Assembly (NCBI GenBank): GCA_910584405.1
Contig: CAJUAL010000003.1
Coordinates: forward strand, 80,288 to 144,287
Direction: 5' to 3'
From: an uncultured Vampirovibrio sp.
GTDB lineage: Bacteria; Cyanobacteriota; Vampirovibrionia; Gastranaerophilales; Gastranaerophilaceae
DNA length: 64,000 nucleotides
The stretch's first letter is position 1, and every line of letters starts with the position of its first letter. The translations under genes and the position numbers were made by a program. The notes beneath the pieces are model-generated. The model was not told the DNA's origin. It saw only the letters and a program-made list of their open reading frames with translations, and did not search any database. This document shows, piece by piece, positions 25,075 to 33,153 of this stretch.

Positions 25075-26181
25075 ATGGGAATGTCAGCATCACAGGCAAG
25101 GTTTTTATGTCTAACAGCTCGCAAGAACAATGTTGAGTTTGAAGGACAACAAATTAACCAGCAAAGAACATCATTATCCAATGAGTCAGGAAGCTACTAC
25201 AGTGAATTATGTAATATGGTAGTTCCTACACCTCCGTCTATTGACGATTATACAAAAGTGTCTTATACCTTTGACGATGGAGCGTTGACTAACACCATTA
25301 CATCAATGATTGCAAAAGGCGGTAACGAATATTCTATCAGCTATATTCAACAATGGCAAGATGATTATTCAATCGTTTCATCTTCAACAAGTGTTGTTTC
25401 AAGAAAAGCTGTTGGTGATGATTATGAATACAGAATTGGTTCAGCAACATTAAGAAAAATGGACGGAACTTTTGCCGGTAATATTGCTACTGAAGATATT
25501 CAAAATATGGATGAAGAAGCTTTTAAAGAATTTCAAAGTTCTGATGCTATCAAAAACGATAAATATTTGAGCACATTAACTCAGAGCCAATTTGTAGATT
25601 TAATTGAGCAAGAAAGTTACTATAAAGCAATGCTTAATGAGAAGAATGGTACAACTGAAGAGTATTATGTACGTTATGTAAAAGATTCTCAAACAGGCGG
25701 TTATACTCCGTTTTTCTACAAAGCTTCAGATATTGAAAGTGATGCTAATTATGAAGAAGATAATCTTTCAGGAAGCTTACCTTGCTTTACTATTGGTAGT
25801 TCAACTAAAACTAAAGAAGTTTTGAACCAAAAAGGTATTGTTGAAAAAGATTCTACAGGAAGATATTTATCAATAACTTTGTTTGACAAAGAAGATGAAG
25901 ATAAACCGGGTATTACTTATAACTTGACTACAAATACTTTAACTGATGAAGAAGCTTATAATGATGCAATGAACAAATATAACTACGAACAGCATCAATA
26001 TAATCAAAAAGTTCAAGATATTAACTCAAAAATTGAAATCGTTCAACAACAAGATAAAAGCTTAGAATTGAAATTGAAACAGCTTGATACAGAAGAAAAT
26101 GCTATCAATACTGAAATGGAAGCAGTTAAAAAAGTTGTATCAAAAAACGTTGAAAATACATTCAAAACATTTAATGCTTAG
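25075..26181 (+). CDS. SASQARF-type surface or filament-like protein
   Basis: A 368-residue protein beginning MGMSASQARFLCLTARKNNV and ending in a long coiled coil (about 300-368). I associate this N-terminal block with a family expanded in gut Melainabacteria. Its plan of helical ends around a variable centre resembles flagellin or hook-associated proteins, but no direct homology is evident to me. No classical signal peptide is seen. AAAGGA precedes the ATG, and a 14-codon open frame (25027-25071) lies just upstream. The stop codon's last base is also the first base of the GC-rich element that follows. Confidence 0.65.
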   Translation: MGMSASQARFLCLTARKNNVEFEGQQINQQRTSLSNESGSYYSELCNMVVPTPPSIDDYTKVSYTFDDGALTNTITSMIAKGGNEYSISYIQQWQDDYSIVSSSTSVVSRKAVGDDYEYRIGSATLRKMDGTFAGNIATEDIQNMDEEAFKEFQSSDAIKNDKYLSTLTQSQFVDLIEQESYYKAMLNEKNGTTEEYYVRYVKDSQTGGYTPFFYKASDIESDANYEEDNLSGSLPCFTIGSSTKTKEVLNQKGIVEKDSTGRYLSITLFDKEDEDKPGITYNLTTNTLTDEEAYNDAMNKYNYEQHQYNQKVQDINSKIEIVQQQDKSLELKLKQLDTEENAINTEMEAVKKVVSKNVENTFKTFNA

Positions 26182-26380
26182 CGGATTTTGCGTACGGATG
26201 AAACTAAGAGGAATCCGGGTAGCGAACAGATTGAACCGACAGGAGCTTTGCTCCGCAGGAGAAACTCTGTGAGCGAGAAGCAAAATCCAAGACAGCGGAT
26301 TTTGGCAAGGGTGGAACGAAGTGAAACCCGTCCTGGCGAGAGCTGCGATGAGCCGGTCGAGCCGCCAATAATCCAAGACA
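26181..26380. repeat. Tandem GC-rich palindromic intergenic element
   Basis: Two adjoining units each start GCGGATTTTG and end AATCCAAGACA: 26181-26294 and 26295-26380. In unit 1, GGATTTTGC (26183-26191) and GCAAAATCC (26280-26288) are perfect inverted repeats closing the unit. Unit 2 keeps GGATT/AATCC at its ends. Inner hairpins include GGAGC-TTT-GCTCC. The stretch is far richer in G/C than its surroundings. Open frames on both strands look non-coding. It resembles a small palindromic mobile element, present twice. Confidence 0.65.
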
Positions 26381-26382
26381 TA

Positions 26383-26412
26383 AAAAAGTCGGGATACACG
26401 CCCGACCTTTTT
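26383..26412. terminator. Terminator after the tandem element
   Basis: GTCGGG and CCCGAC flanked by A and T runs, loop ATACACG. It lies between a plus-strand gene and the minus-strand exbD. Confidence 0.75.
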
Positions 26413-26416
26413 ATTA

Positions 26417-26797
26417 CTATATTTGATCTATGGAAATTGCTTTAACACCTGCATATCTGGCTTTATCCATAAGTTTTACCACTGCGCCGTGAGTTGATTC
26501 TCCGTCAGTTTGGATTAATAGCCCGTCAGGATAATTTTTTATTTCCTGAGCTAAGACTGTTCCTAATATGTCAGGTGAAATCTCTTCATTATTTATATAA
26601 TACTTATCATTATGAGTCACTGTGATTGTTAAAATTTGAGGGTCGTCCTGAACCTGAGATTGTTCAACGTTTTCGGGAACCGTAAGGCTTATGCCCTGTT
26701 TGTCAAGTAATGGAGCAATAACCATCATTATGATTAACAATACCAGAAAGATATCTGTTAAAGGAGTTATGTTGATTTCGTTAAATGTTTCTCTCAT
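26417..26797 (-). CDS. exbD: ExbD/TolR-family protein, second copy
   Basis: A 126-residue inner-membrane protein of the proton-driven ExbB-ExbD motor. The N-terminus NEINITPLTDIFLVLLIIMM has the conserved Asp in the single membrane helix that carries protons. The periplasmic domain (about 45-126) has the ExbD/TolR fold, ending HGAVVKLMDKARYAG. It overlaps the upstream exbD by one base. The first 25 residues are almost identical to that copy while the periplasmic parts differ, so the two could form mixed dimers. Confidence 0.9.
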   Translation of the reverse strand: MRETFNEINITPLTDIFLVLLIIMMVIAPLLDKQGISLTVPENVEQSQVQDDPQILTITVTHNDKYYINNEEISPDILGTVLAQEIKNYPDGLLIQTDGESTHGAVVKLMDKARYAGVKAISIDQI

Positions 26798-27267
26798 TAT
26801 TCTTCTCCCTTTTGAGGAATATTAACCTGTGCATTTTTTTCTAACTCTTTTTGTTCTTTTTTGTTTAAAGGTTCACCGGCAACTACAAGCTTTTGATATT
26901 CAGCATTTTGAGCGGCGTTCATAACATCCATTATTGTCGCACTTTTTACTGATTTATCAGCTTTTACGATAACTTCAGGTTTTTCAGAGTCACCTTTTAG
27001 GGCAAGCAATTTGTCCGTAAGTTGAGATGATTGAACATTTTCCCCGTTAACGTACATTGCGCCGTCTTTGGTAATTGAAACCGTTACCTTTTCATCTTCA
27101 ATATTTATTCCGTTGTTAACTTCAGGCATGTCGACAGAATTATCCATAGATTGGAAAGACGGAGCGACAACCATCATTATGATTAACAATACCAAAAAGA
27201 TATCTGTTAACGGCGTAATATTGATTTCATTGAACATTTTTTGTTTTTTGTTAGTAGAAAAAGCCAT
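26797..27267 (-). CDS. exbD: ExbD/TolR-family protein, first copy
   Basis: A 156-residue ExbD homologue. The membrane helix again reads NEINITPLTDIFLVLLIIMM, with the proton-carrying Asp. The periplasmic domain has VTVSITKDGAMYVNGE and a KADKSVKSATIMDVMNAAQ segment. The last 30 residues form a Lys/Glu/Gln-rich tail missing from the second copy. It lies 18 bases after exbB and overlaps the second exbD by one base, so all are in one operon. The substrate of the transport system is not evident. Confidence 0.9.
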   Translation of the reverse strand: MAFSTNKKQKMFNEINITPLTDIFLVLLIIMMVVAPSFQSMDNSVDMPEVNNGINIEDEKVTVSITKDGAMYVNGENVQSSQLTDKLLALKGDSEKPEVIVKADKSVKSATIMDVMNAAQNAEYQKLVVAGEPLNKKEQKELEKNAQVNIPQKGEE

Positions 27268-27285
27268 TTTATTTCACCTTACTGA

Positions 27286-27939
27286 TTATAAAACTTTTGA
27301 AGACGGGTATTTAGCTTGAGGTTCAGCTTCTGAATCAACAAAGCTTAAGAATAACAATTTGATAAGTTGGAAATCGTCTTCGTAGTGTTTAACAATAGAT
27401 TGGAAAGAGTTGAAGAAGATAACTGCAACAATCGCAACACCAAGACCGAATGCTGTAGCAATCAACGCAGAACCGATACCTGACATTACTTCTGTAGCCT
27501 GTCCCATTTGTCCTGAATTTGCCATATCTTTAAAAGTCAAAAGGATTCTGACAACTGTACCGAACAAACCTAAGAACGGTGCAACACCGCCGATTGTACC
27601 TAAAATTGTTAAGTGGCTTTCAAGTTTTCTAGTTGCAAGTGCAGAAGAAATATCAAATGAACGAGAAAATCCGTTTCTTTGTTCTGAGAAAATTCTGACA
27701 GCTTCTTCAATAACTTCTCCGATAACTCCGCCGCATCTTATTGCAATATTTTGAGCTGCTGACAGGTCATTTTTAGATAGTACAGAGTTTAATTCTCTCA
27801 TGTAAATTGTGATATCTCTTTGGTTTTTTTGATAGAATGACCATTTGCTGATTACAACACCCAATACCAAAATTGAGCAGATAAAGATTGGTAATAAGAC
27901 GGGCCAGTCCATTTTAATTGACTCTAATAATAATTCCAT
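27286..27939 (-). CDS. exbB: ExbB/TolQ/MotA-family proton channel protein
   Basis: A 217-residue inner-membrane protein with three membrane segments: about 13-32, 110-135 and 155-180. The family signature lies in HLTILGTIGGVAPFLGLFGT and the following GIGSALIATAFGLGVAIVAV. It forms the pentameric stator around ExbD and uses the proton gradient to energise TonB or Tol proteins. AGGAT precedes the ATG. It sits between the TonB-like gene and the two exbD genes. ExbB is favoured over TolQ because the next gene has a TonB-type C-terminus and no tolB/pal follow. Confidence 0.9.
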   Translation of the reverse strand: MELLLESIKMDWPVLLPIFICSILVLGVVISKWSFYQKNQRDITIYMRELNSVLSKNDLSAAQNIAIRCGGVIGEVIEEAVRIFSEQRNGFSRSFDISSALATRKLESHLTILGTIGGVAPFLGLFGTVVRILLTFKDMANSGQMGQATEVMSGIGSALIATAFGLGVAIVAVIFFNSFQSIVKHYEDDFQLIKLLFLSFVDSEAEPQAKYPSSKVL

Positions 27940-27972
27940 AGTTTTTTATCCTCACTTTTGTAATAACTCTAC

Positions 27973-29208
27973 TTAATATTTTGTTGCTCCAAATACATTG
28001 TAGTCAAATGTAAATTGGATATCGATACTTTGTCCTTTAAATTCAGGCGGCAACGGTCTGAACGGAGCTGCCAGATGTACTGCGTTTATTGCTGCTTTAT
28101 CGGCATTTGGAAGACCTGATGATTTAAATACGCTGCAAGACAATAATCTTCCGTCTTTTGCAATCTTGAATAAAAGAACAACACGTTTGCTTTCGTTACC
28201 TTTTGGCGGATCCCAGTTCATTTTGATTCTTCTTTGAAGTTCTCTCATGTATGGACCGAAATCAGGTTCTCTGATTGCATCAATTCCCGGGCGGCCTCCG
28301 CCTCCTCCAGGGTTTCCTCCGCCTGAGCCTGAACCTGAACGTCCGCTTCCTGTGCCAGAACCGGTACCGCTTCTTCCTGCACCTGAGGCAGTTCTGTTAC
28401 CGGAACCGTTTCCTATAGGTGCCAGTGAAGGGTTAGGTGAATGAGTTCCTGAGCCTGATGAACCTCCTGTTTTTGAAGTTCCAGAGCCTCCTATCGGACC
28501 TGTTGCGTATTGACCTGCTTTTGTTCCACCAGGTGGTACCGGAACTTTAAACGGACTTCCTGTCGGTTTTGAAATGGTTTTTGGTGTCATTTCAGGTCTG
28601 ACGGAAGGTCTTGCCGTAGGTGGCTGTGGACGGGCTGCTTGAGGTTTTGGTACCGCTTGCTGCGGAGTAGGGGACGGTTGAACATTTTTTTGCGGAGTTG
28701 TAACTGTCTGTGTCGGTTTTGCCGCAGGTTTTTGGGTCACACTCTGTGTTATTTTGTTTAAAATAGATTGTTTTTTCGGAGCAGGGGACGGTGACGGTGA
28801 TGATTGCTGCGGTTTCTTTGCCGGTGCTGTTGATGGCATTGAAACAGGTTTTTTAGGGTCGTTTATACCGCCTGTTCTTGAATTTTTATCTGCTCTGTTT
28901 TTTGTGTTCGGGTCTTTAGGTTTCTCTTCTCGGTCTACCAAAACAAATTCTATATCATTTACTTTTGGTTTTGGTTTATCAAAAAGATGTAATGTTATTC
29001 CAAAAAACGCCAGTATTGCAACTAATGCCCACAATGAAAATATTGTTACAAAGTGAACACTTGTTGAAATCTTTATACCTTTATCAAGAGGAATTGAAAC
29101 TTTATCTTCTCTTGTTACGGCAGGCATTTGAAATTTGTCGCTGTCGGTTCTTAACAGTTCTTTTGTTGAATTACTTTTGTTTTCTGTATATTTTCCTAAT
29201 ATTGACAT
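27973..29208 (-). CDS. tonB: TonB/TolA-like energy transducer
   Basis: A 411-residue protein. It has a cytoplasmic N-terminus of about 55 residues, one membrane segment (SLWALVAILAFFGITLHLF), a Pro/Lys/Gln-rich periplasmic spacer, then a Gly/Ser-rich stretch (about 240-310). A TonB C-terminal domain follows, with YMRELQRRIKMNWDPP, LLFKIAKDGRLLSCSVFKSS and AAPFRPLPPEF. TonB proteins carry energy from ExbBD to outer-membrane receptors. The spacer is unusually long and compositionally split. The ATG with AGGGAA is preferred over one 18 bases earlier. No TonB-dependent receptor is in the window; a TolA-like role is possible. Confidence 0.85.
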   Translation of the reverse strand: MSILGKYTENKSNSTKELLRTDSDKFQMPAVTREDKVSIPLDKGIKISTSVHFVTIFSLWALVAILAFFGITLHLFDKPKPKVNDIEFVLVDREEKPKDPNTKNRADKNSRTGGINDPKKPVSMPSTAPAKKPQQSSPSPSPAPKKQSILNKITQSVTQKPAAKPTQTVTTPQKNVQPSPTPQQAVPKPQAARPQPPTARPSVRPEMTPKTISKPTGSPFKVPVPPGGTKAGQYATGPIGGSGTSKTGGSSGSGTHSPNPSLAPIGNGSGNRTASGAGRSGTGSGTGSGRSGSGSGGGNPGGGGGRPGIDAIREPDFGPYMRELQRRIKMNWDPPKGNESKRVVLLFKIAKDGRLLSCSVFKSSGLPNADKAAINAVHLAAPFRPLPPEFKGQSIDIQFTFDYNVFGATKY

Positions 29209-29274
29209 TTTATTCCCTAACAACAAATATTTACTCTTATTTGTTAATAATTCTAGTAAAAATCATTAATAATA

Positions 29275-30015
29275 TTATTGCCCGAATGACTTATTCTCGG
29301 GGTTAACAGTAATCGGCTGGGTTAGAATAAGTTCCAGTGCTGCGTTTGCAGGAATTTCCACATCAGCACCTTTATCCCAAATTGATTTAACAAGACCTCC
29401 GCCTGCTCCTACTGCTGTTGCTAAAGCTGTTCCTCTGCCTACACTTCCGCCTGCTAAAGGTGAAATTATAACACCTGTTAAGGCTCCTGCTCCTGCACCT
29501 ACTGCTATATCTTTTGTGTAGTCTTTTGCTACATCAAGTTTTGTTCCGCCGATAAGCGTGCCGGTGTAATCATCGGTTTTTATTACTGCCGAAATAGGAA
29601 CATTTAAGCCTGTCGGAGTGATAATTTGAGTAAATCTTAATGTTAATTTACCGTTCAGACTGCCGTGTTTTGCTTTTGAAACTTCAATGACAGAGCCGTT
29701 TACGGTACTGCCTGCAGGGGCAATTCTTGAACCGTTGTAATAAAAATCAGAACCTAATACCATTGTGACATTTTGTCCTGTTACGGCAGATTCTGAGCTG
29801 ACAGGAGTTGTCATAACCGCTTTAAAGGTTTGACCTGCAGGAACTGTTACTACGCTTCCTTTTAGTGTGTTGTTATTCAGCTTATAATTTTCTGCACTGT
29901 AATAAGACGGATTATAAGCCGGTGTTGGAGTGTTTTGCTGATAATTAAAGTTTTGAGCCGCAAAAGCACTTGGTGAAAATGCTAATAATGCTGCAATAAT
30001 ATATATTTTCTTCAT
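29275..30015 (-). CDS. Exported TrbI/VirB10-like protein with glycine zipper
   Basis: A 246-residue protein with a signal peptide (MKKIYIIAALLAFSPSAFAA). Residues 55-160 follow the pattern of the VirB10/TrbI beta-barrel domain: VTVPAGQTFKAVMTTPVSSE, later RIAPAGSTVNGSVIEVSKA and LRFTQIITPTGLNVPI. A glycine-zipper region (GAGAGALTGVIISPLAGGSV) may insert in a membrane. No other conjugation or type IV secretion gene is near, so it is probably a stand-alone envelope protein. It is upstream of the TonB-ExbBD genes on the same strand and has its own promoter. Confidence 0.75.
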   Translation of the reverse strand: MKKIYIIAALLAFSPSAFAAQNFNYQQNTPTPAYNPSYYSAENYKLNNNTLKGSVVTVPAGQTFKAVMTTPVSSESAVTGQNVTMVLGSDFYYNGSRIAPAGSTVNGSVIEVSKAKHGSLNGKLTLRFTQIITPTGLNVPISAVIKTDDYTGTLIGGTKLDVAKDYTKDIAVGAGAGALTGVIISPLAGGSVGRGTALATAVGAGGGLVKSIWDKGADVEIPANAALELILTQPITVNPENKSFGQ

Positions 30016-30057
30016 TAAATAATATCCCCTTTTCCCTAAAGCCCTTTTTTATTTTAT

Positions 30058-30085
30058 ATTGTACATTATATAAAAGTTTTGTCAA
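30058..30085 (-). promoter_or_regulatory. Promoter of the TrbI-like gene
   Basis: On the minus strand, TTGACA (30085-30080), a 16-base spacer and TACAAT (30063-30058), about 45 bases before the ATG. Confidence 0.65.
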
Positions 30086-30092
30086 TTATATA

Positions 30093-30710
30093 TTAATCGG
30101 TAATAGTGTGAGTAATAGGTGCGGGTGCTGTGAGGATAATTATTTGCTGGTCGCCTGCGGGGATTCTTGTGTGAGTTCCCATACTGCGTCTTCCGCCGGG
30201 ACGGATTTGCAGGGTTGCACTGCGGTGATTCCATGAAATCCCTTGAAATTTGCTCTGGTAATGCGGCATTTTAACCCAATCAGCAGGTGGTGTAAGTTCG
30301 CCGCCTATAAGGTTGTCGTTTGATGTATAAATATAGCCTTTCATCGGGATTTCAAATCCGTCAGGAAGTAAAAGCTTTGTTATTTTAATCTTCATTGATG
30401 CGTTTGTCCCGATAACAGGTTCGTTAATTTTTTCTATATATCCGAAAAATTCTGTGTTTCTCGGGATTATGTTTGTTTCATACATAAACAAGTCGCTTGT
30501 TGATATGAATTTTAATTTATAGCCTTCGGGGCAGGTTTCTGTTGAAATTTCCTGAGTTGTTATTACAGGAATAAATGAGCCTGTCGGAAGTGTAATTTCA
30601 TCATAATCTCGCATTTCAAACTCTATTTTTTCAAGTTTCTGTGCGGGGGTGTATATTTGATTGATGAATATAAAACTTATCAATGCCAATGTTATTAACA
30701 AAAATCTCAT
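30093..30710 (-). CDS. Exported TrbI/VirB10-like protein, short
   Basis: A 205-residue protein with an N-terminal signal or anchor (FLLITLALISFIFIN). The middle, LPTGSFIPVITTQEIST then NIIPRNTEFFGYIEKI and KITKLLLPDGFEIPM, matches the same beta-domain pattern as the next gene downstream, so the two are distant paralogues. The C-terminal part, with RPGGRRSMGTHTRIPAGDQQ, ends in a VirB10-like P-A-G strand. No membrane segment follows. Probably a periplasmic or outer-membrane-associated protein. Confidence 0.7.
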   Translation of the reverse strand: MRFLLITLALISFIFINQIYTPAQKLEKIEFEMRDYDEITLPTGSFIPVITTQEISTETCPEGYKLKFISTSDLFMYETNIIPRNTEFFGYIEKINEPVIGTNASMKIKITKLLLPDGFEIPMKGYIYTSNDNLIGGELTPPADWVKMPHYQSKFQGISWNHRSATLQIRPGGRRSMGTHTRIPAGDQQIIILTAPAPITHTITD

Positions 30711-30749
30711 AATCTTTATTATAACAGTTTTTTTTACGATATCAAGGGG

Positions 30750-31481
30750 TTAAAAATCTTCATCTTCTGTCAGTAGAATGTAATCACCTATAACTTTTAT
30801 TTTATTTTTAAATGTCGGTTTTAGAATAATATTTCCGCTGTAATCACTTACGCCCCATAAGGAGTTATGTTTAAAGGTAAAATATTTAGATGAAGTCTTA
30901 ATATCTTCATATTTGTCAGGTATGATTACTTGTCCTGCAAGTTCAATCCCGCATAATTCATTGCGAGTTACGGAATAATTTTTAAAATCAGCTTTTCTTT
31001 TTTCTGAATATTCGTAATATTTATCAAATTCTTCTTCCGTGATTTTTGTTTTCTTACCAGTTTTGTCTATCTTGTAACTGTTTTTGTCTTTTTCATCATA
31101 TACAATGATATCTCCGTTATCAAGGTATATAAAGTCCCAATTATAATTATTATCTGATGGTATAATTATTTTCCCTTTTGAATCTAATATATTGGGGTTG
31201 ATATTATCATATAAATCGTTTCCTACAATAAAATACGGACCGTACGGTGTTTTTGCGAGGAAATTATAATGTTTACTTCTCTTACCGTTTTTTAACCGCA
31301 AAAAATAACCCTGTTTGTCTTTTATTATTGTGGCTTCGGGACTGTAATATATTATATTGCCTTCTGAATATTCAAAAACTTTTTCGCCGTTTAAATTATA
31401 AGCCTGATGATATTCAGCTCCGAAAGTTTTTAATGAAGTCTGTATAAACAAACATAATATAATAAGTAGCAATTTTTTCAT
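30750..31481 (-). CDS. Exported WG-repeat-like protein
   Basis: A 243-residue protein with a signal peptide (KKLLLIILCLFIQTSLKTFG). The body is Tyr/Lys/Asp-rich and beta-structured with degenerate WG repeats, clearest near the end as SLWGVSDYSGNIILKPTF. Earlier copies such as LNGEKVFEYSEGNIIYYSP and DSKGKIIIPSDNNY are weaker. Such repeats form beta-propeller-like or solenoid folds of unknown role on bacterial surfaces. It is the first of several exported proteins on this strand upstream of the TonB locus. Confidence 0.7.
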   Translation of the reverse strand: MKKLLLIILCLFIQTSLKTFGAEYHQAYNLNGEKVFEYSEGNIIYYSPEATIIKDKQGYFLRLKNGKRSKHYNFLAKTPYGPYFIVGNDLYDNINPNILDSKGKIIIPSDNNYNWDFIYLDNGDIIVYDEKDKNSYKIDKTGKKTKITEEEFDKYYEYSEKRKADFKNYSVTRNELCGIELAGQVIIPDKYEDIKTSSKYFTFKHNSLWGVSDYSGNIILKPTFKNKIKVIGDYILLTEDEDF

Positions 31482-31562
31482 AAAATAATGTTACCACTAA
31501 AACATATAATTGCTAATTTGAAAAACATCTGCTATTATTTAAAAAACAAGGAGAGCTTTTAT

Positions 31563-32204
31563 ATGGAAAAGATTAGTTACGTACTTACACAGGAAGATTG
31601 CAGGGATTATGTCAAAGCTCAATATAAAATCCCGAGAATCAAAAAGTTTATTATGAAATCTTATATACCGTTCTGGCTTATAGGGAGTGTGTTTGTTGTA
31701 ATCTTTTTGTTACCGTTATTTATTAATCTTTTTACAGGGCTTAAATATTTAATGAGCGAAGGCGGGATGTCCTTTTTTAAGGCGTTAACTGATTTTCAAA
31801 TGGTTGAGTTTTATAAGGGCACATTAGTATATTTTGTACGCACCGTACTGCCGTTTTTGGGAATTTGGTTTGCAATGTTTTTTATAACTTGGTCTATCGG
31901 TGCAACAGACGCTTTTTCTATTTCGTCAAAACGAATATTTAAGATGCTTGAAGGCAGAGCTCTTGATGCTGAAATAGAAGTTCAAGAAGGCGGGCTTAGT
32001 ATGACAGGAAAAACTGCTTCTGCTTTTATGGAATGGAGCGGAATTGTTGATATCCATTCAACTCAAAATACTTTTTTGCTTTTTGTAGGTGATTATCAGG
32101 CTGTAATTGTTCCCAAAAGAGCCTTTGAAACACCTGAAAAAGCTGATGAGTTTTTCAATTTTGTTGATGAAAAGGTTAAGGCTGCAAAAACTAAACAGGA
32201 ATAG
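31563..32204 (+). CDS. YcxB-like membrane protein
   Basis: A 213-residue protein with two membrane segments (about 39-60 and 90-115), followed by a cytoplasmic C-terminal domain. That domain, AFMEWSGIVDIHSTQNTFLL then YQAVIVPKRAFETPE, matches the YcxB-like pattern seen in many small membrane proteins. The ATG at 31563 has AAGGAGAG upstream. An in-frame ATG 75 bases earlier has no ribosome site. The 3' end overlaps the convergent dusB by 14 bases. Function unknown. Confidence 0.78.
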   Translation: MEKISYVLTQEDCRDYVKAQYKIPRIKKFIMKSYIPFWLIGSVFVVIFLLPLFINLFTGLKYLMSEGGMSFFKALTDFQMVEFYKGTLVYFVRTVLPFLGIWFAMFFITWSIGATDAFSISSKRIFKMLEGRALDAEIEVQEGGLSMTGKTASAFMEWSGIVDIHSTQNTFLLFVGDYQAVIVPKRAFETPEKADEFFNFVDEKVKAAKTKQE

Positions 32205-33153
32205 CTTTTATATAATCAATAACTTCTAAGATTTTTTCGTAGTTATCTTCAAGAACCAGTACCCCTCTGATTTTTGAAGCATTTTTGATTCCTGCAATAT
32301 AATATGGATAAAATTTACGGAAGAATTTTATTCCGACGGATTCTCCGCGAAGTTTAATTTCTTCATCAAGATGAGTTTTCATCATTGCAAGCTTTTCTTC
32401 AAGAGTTGGTGGCGGTAAGTTTTCTCCTGTTTTTAGATAGTGAGCAACCCTGCCGATAAGTGTAGGATCTCCTAATATTCCTCTGCCGATTGCAATCCCG
32501 TCAGCTTTACTTTTTTCAAGACATTCAACTGCACTTTCAATTGATACTATATCTCCGTTTGCAAAAACAGGAACATCAACGTTTTCTTTTAGTAATCTGA
32601 TTTTATTCCAATCGGCTTTTCCTGCGTAAAACTGAGAGCGAGTTCTTCCGTGAATGGTTATAAATTCAGCTCCCGCTTCTTGCATTTGCTGTCCAAATTC
32701 AACATAATTCATATCATCAGCGGTATAACCAAGTCTGAATTTTACGCTTACGGGTTTGTCGGTTCCTTCTTTTACCGCTTTAACCAAATCTGCAGCAAGG
32801 GTAGGATTCTTCATCAAAGCAGCTCCGTCTTGACCTTTTACAACTTTATTAACCGGGCAGCCCATATTTATATCAATCATATCTGCAAATTGGGTTAAAT
32901 ATTGTGATGCTCCCCGCATTAGGTGCGGTTTATGACCGTTAATCTGGTAAACTATCGGATGATGAGTTTCATCAAGTTTTGTTATTTCTGTTCGAACATT
33001 TTGAGCCAGAAACTCAGAACTTATCATCTCTGTTGTCAGAAGCGCATCATGTGCGTATTTTCTTACCAATGAGCGCAGAACATAATCAGTTATTCCTGCC
33101 ATTGGAGCAAGTGATACTTTGCTTTGTATTAAATTTTTTACTCTATTTTGCAT
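32191..33153 (-). CDS. dusB: tRNA-dihydrouridine synthase
   Basis: An FMN-dependent enzyme that reduces uridines in tRNA D-loops, 320 residues. APMAGITDYVLRSL binds FMN at the N-terminus, and INMGCPVNKVVKGQDGAALM contains the catalytic cysteine. FRLGYTADDMNY and ITIHGRTRSQFYAGKADW complete the TIM barrel, followed by the helical tRNA-binding C-terminus. The layout fits DusB. It overlaps the TPR gene by 11 bases, so they are co-transcribed. Confidence 0.95.
   Translation of the reverse strand: MQNRVKNLIQSKVSLAPMAGITDYVLRSLVRKYAHDALLTTEMISSEFLAQNVRTEITKLDETHHPIVYQINGHKPHLMRGASQYLTQFADMIDINMGCPVNKVVKGQDGAALMKNPTLAADLVKAVKEGTDKPVSVKFRLGYTADDMNYVEFGQQMQEAGAEFITIHGRTRSQFYAGKADWNKIRLLKENVDVPVFANGDIVSIESAVECLEKSKADGIAIGRGILGDPTLIGRVAHYLKTGENLPPPTLEEKLAMMKTHLDEEIKLRGESVGIKFFRKFYPYYIAGIKNASKIRGVLVLEDNYEKILEVIDYIKAIPV

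Noticed and set aside
26140..26445. Several overlapping open frames on both strands after the SASQARF gene
   Set aside because: They cover the tandem palindromic element and terminator. They differ in frame, lack ribosome sites and have unlikely composition.
29275..30710. VirB10/TrbI-like proteins as remains of a conjugation system
   Set aside because: No other type IV secretion or mobilisation gene is nearby, both proteins are intact, and they have signal sequences suited to stand-alone export.
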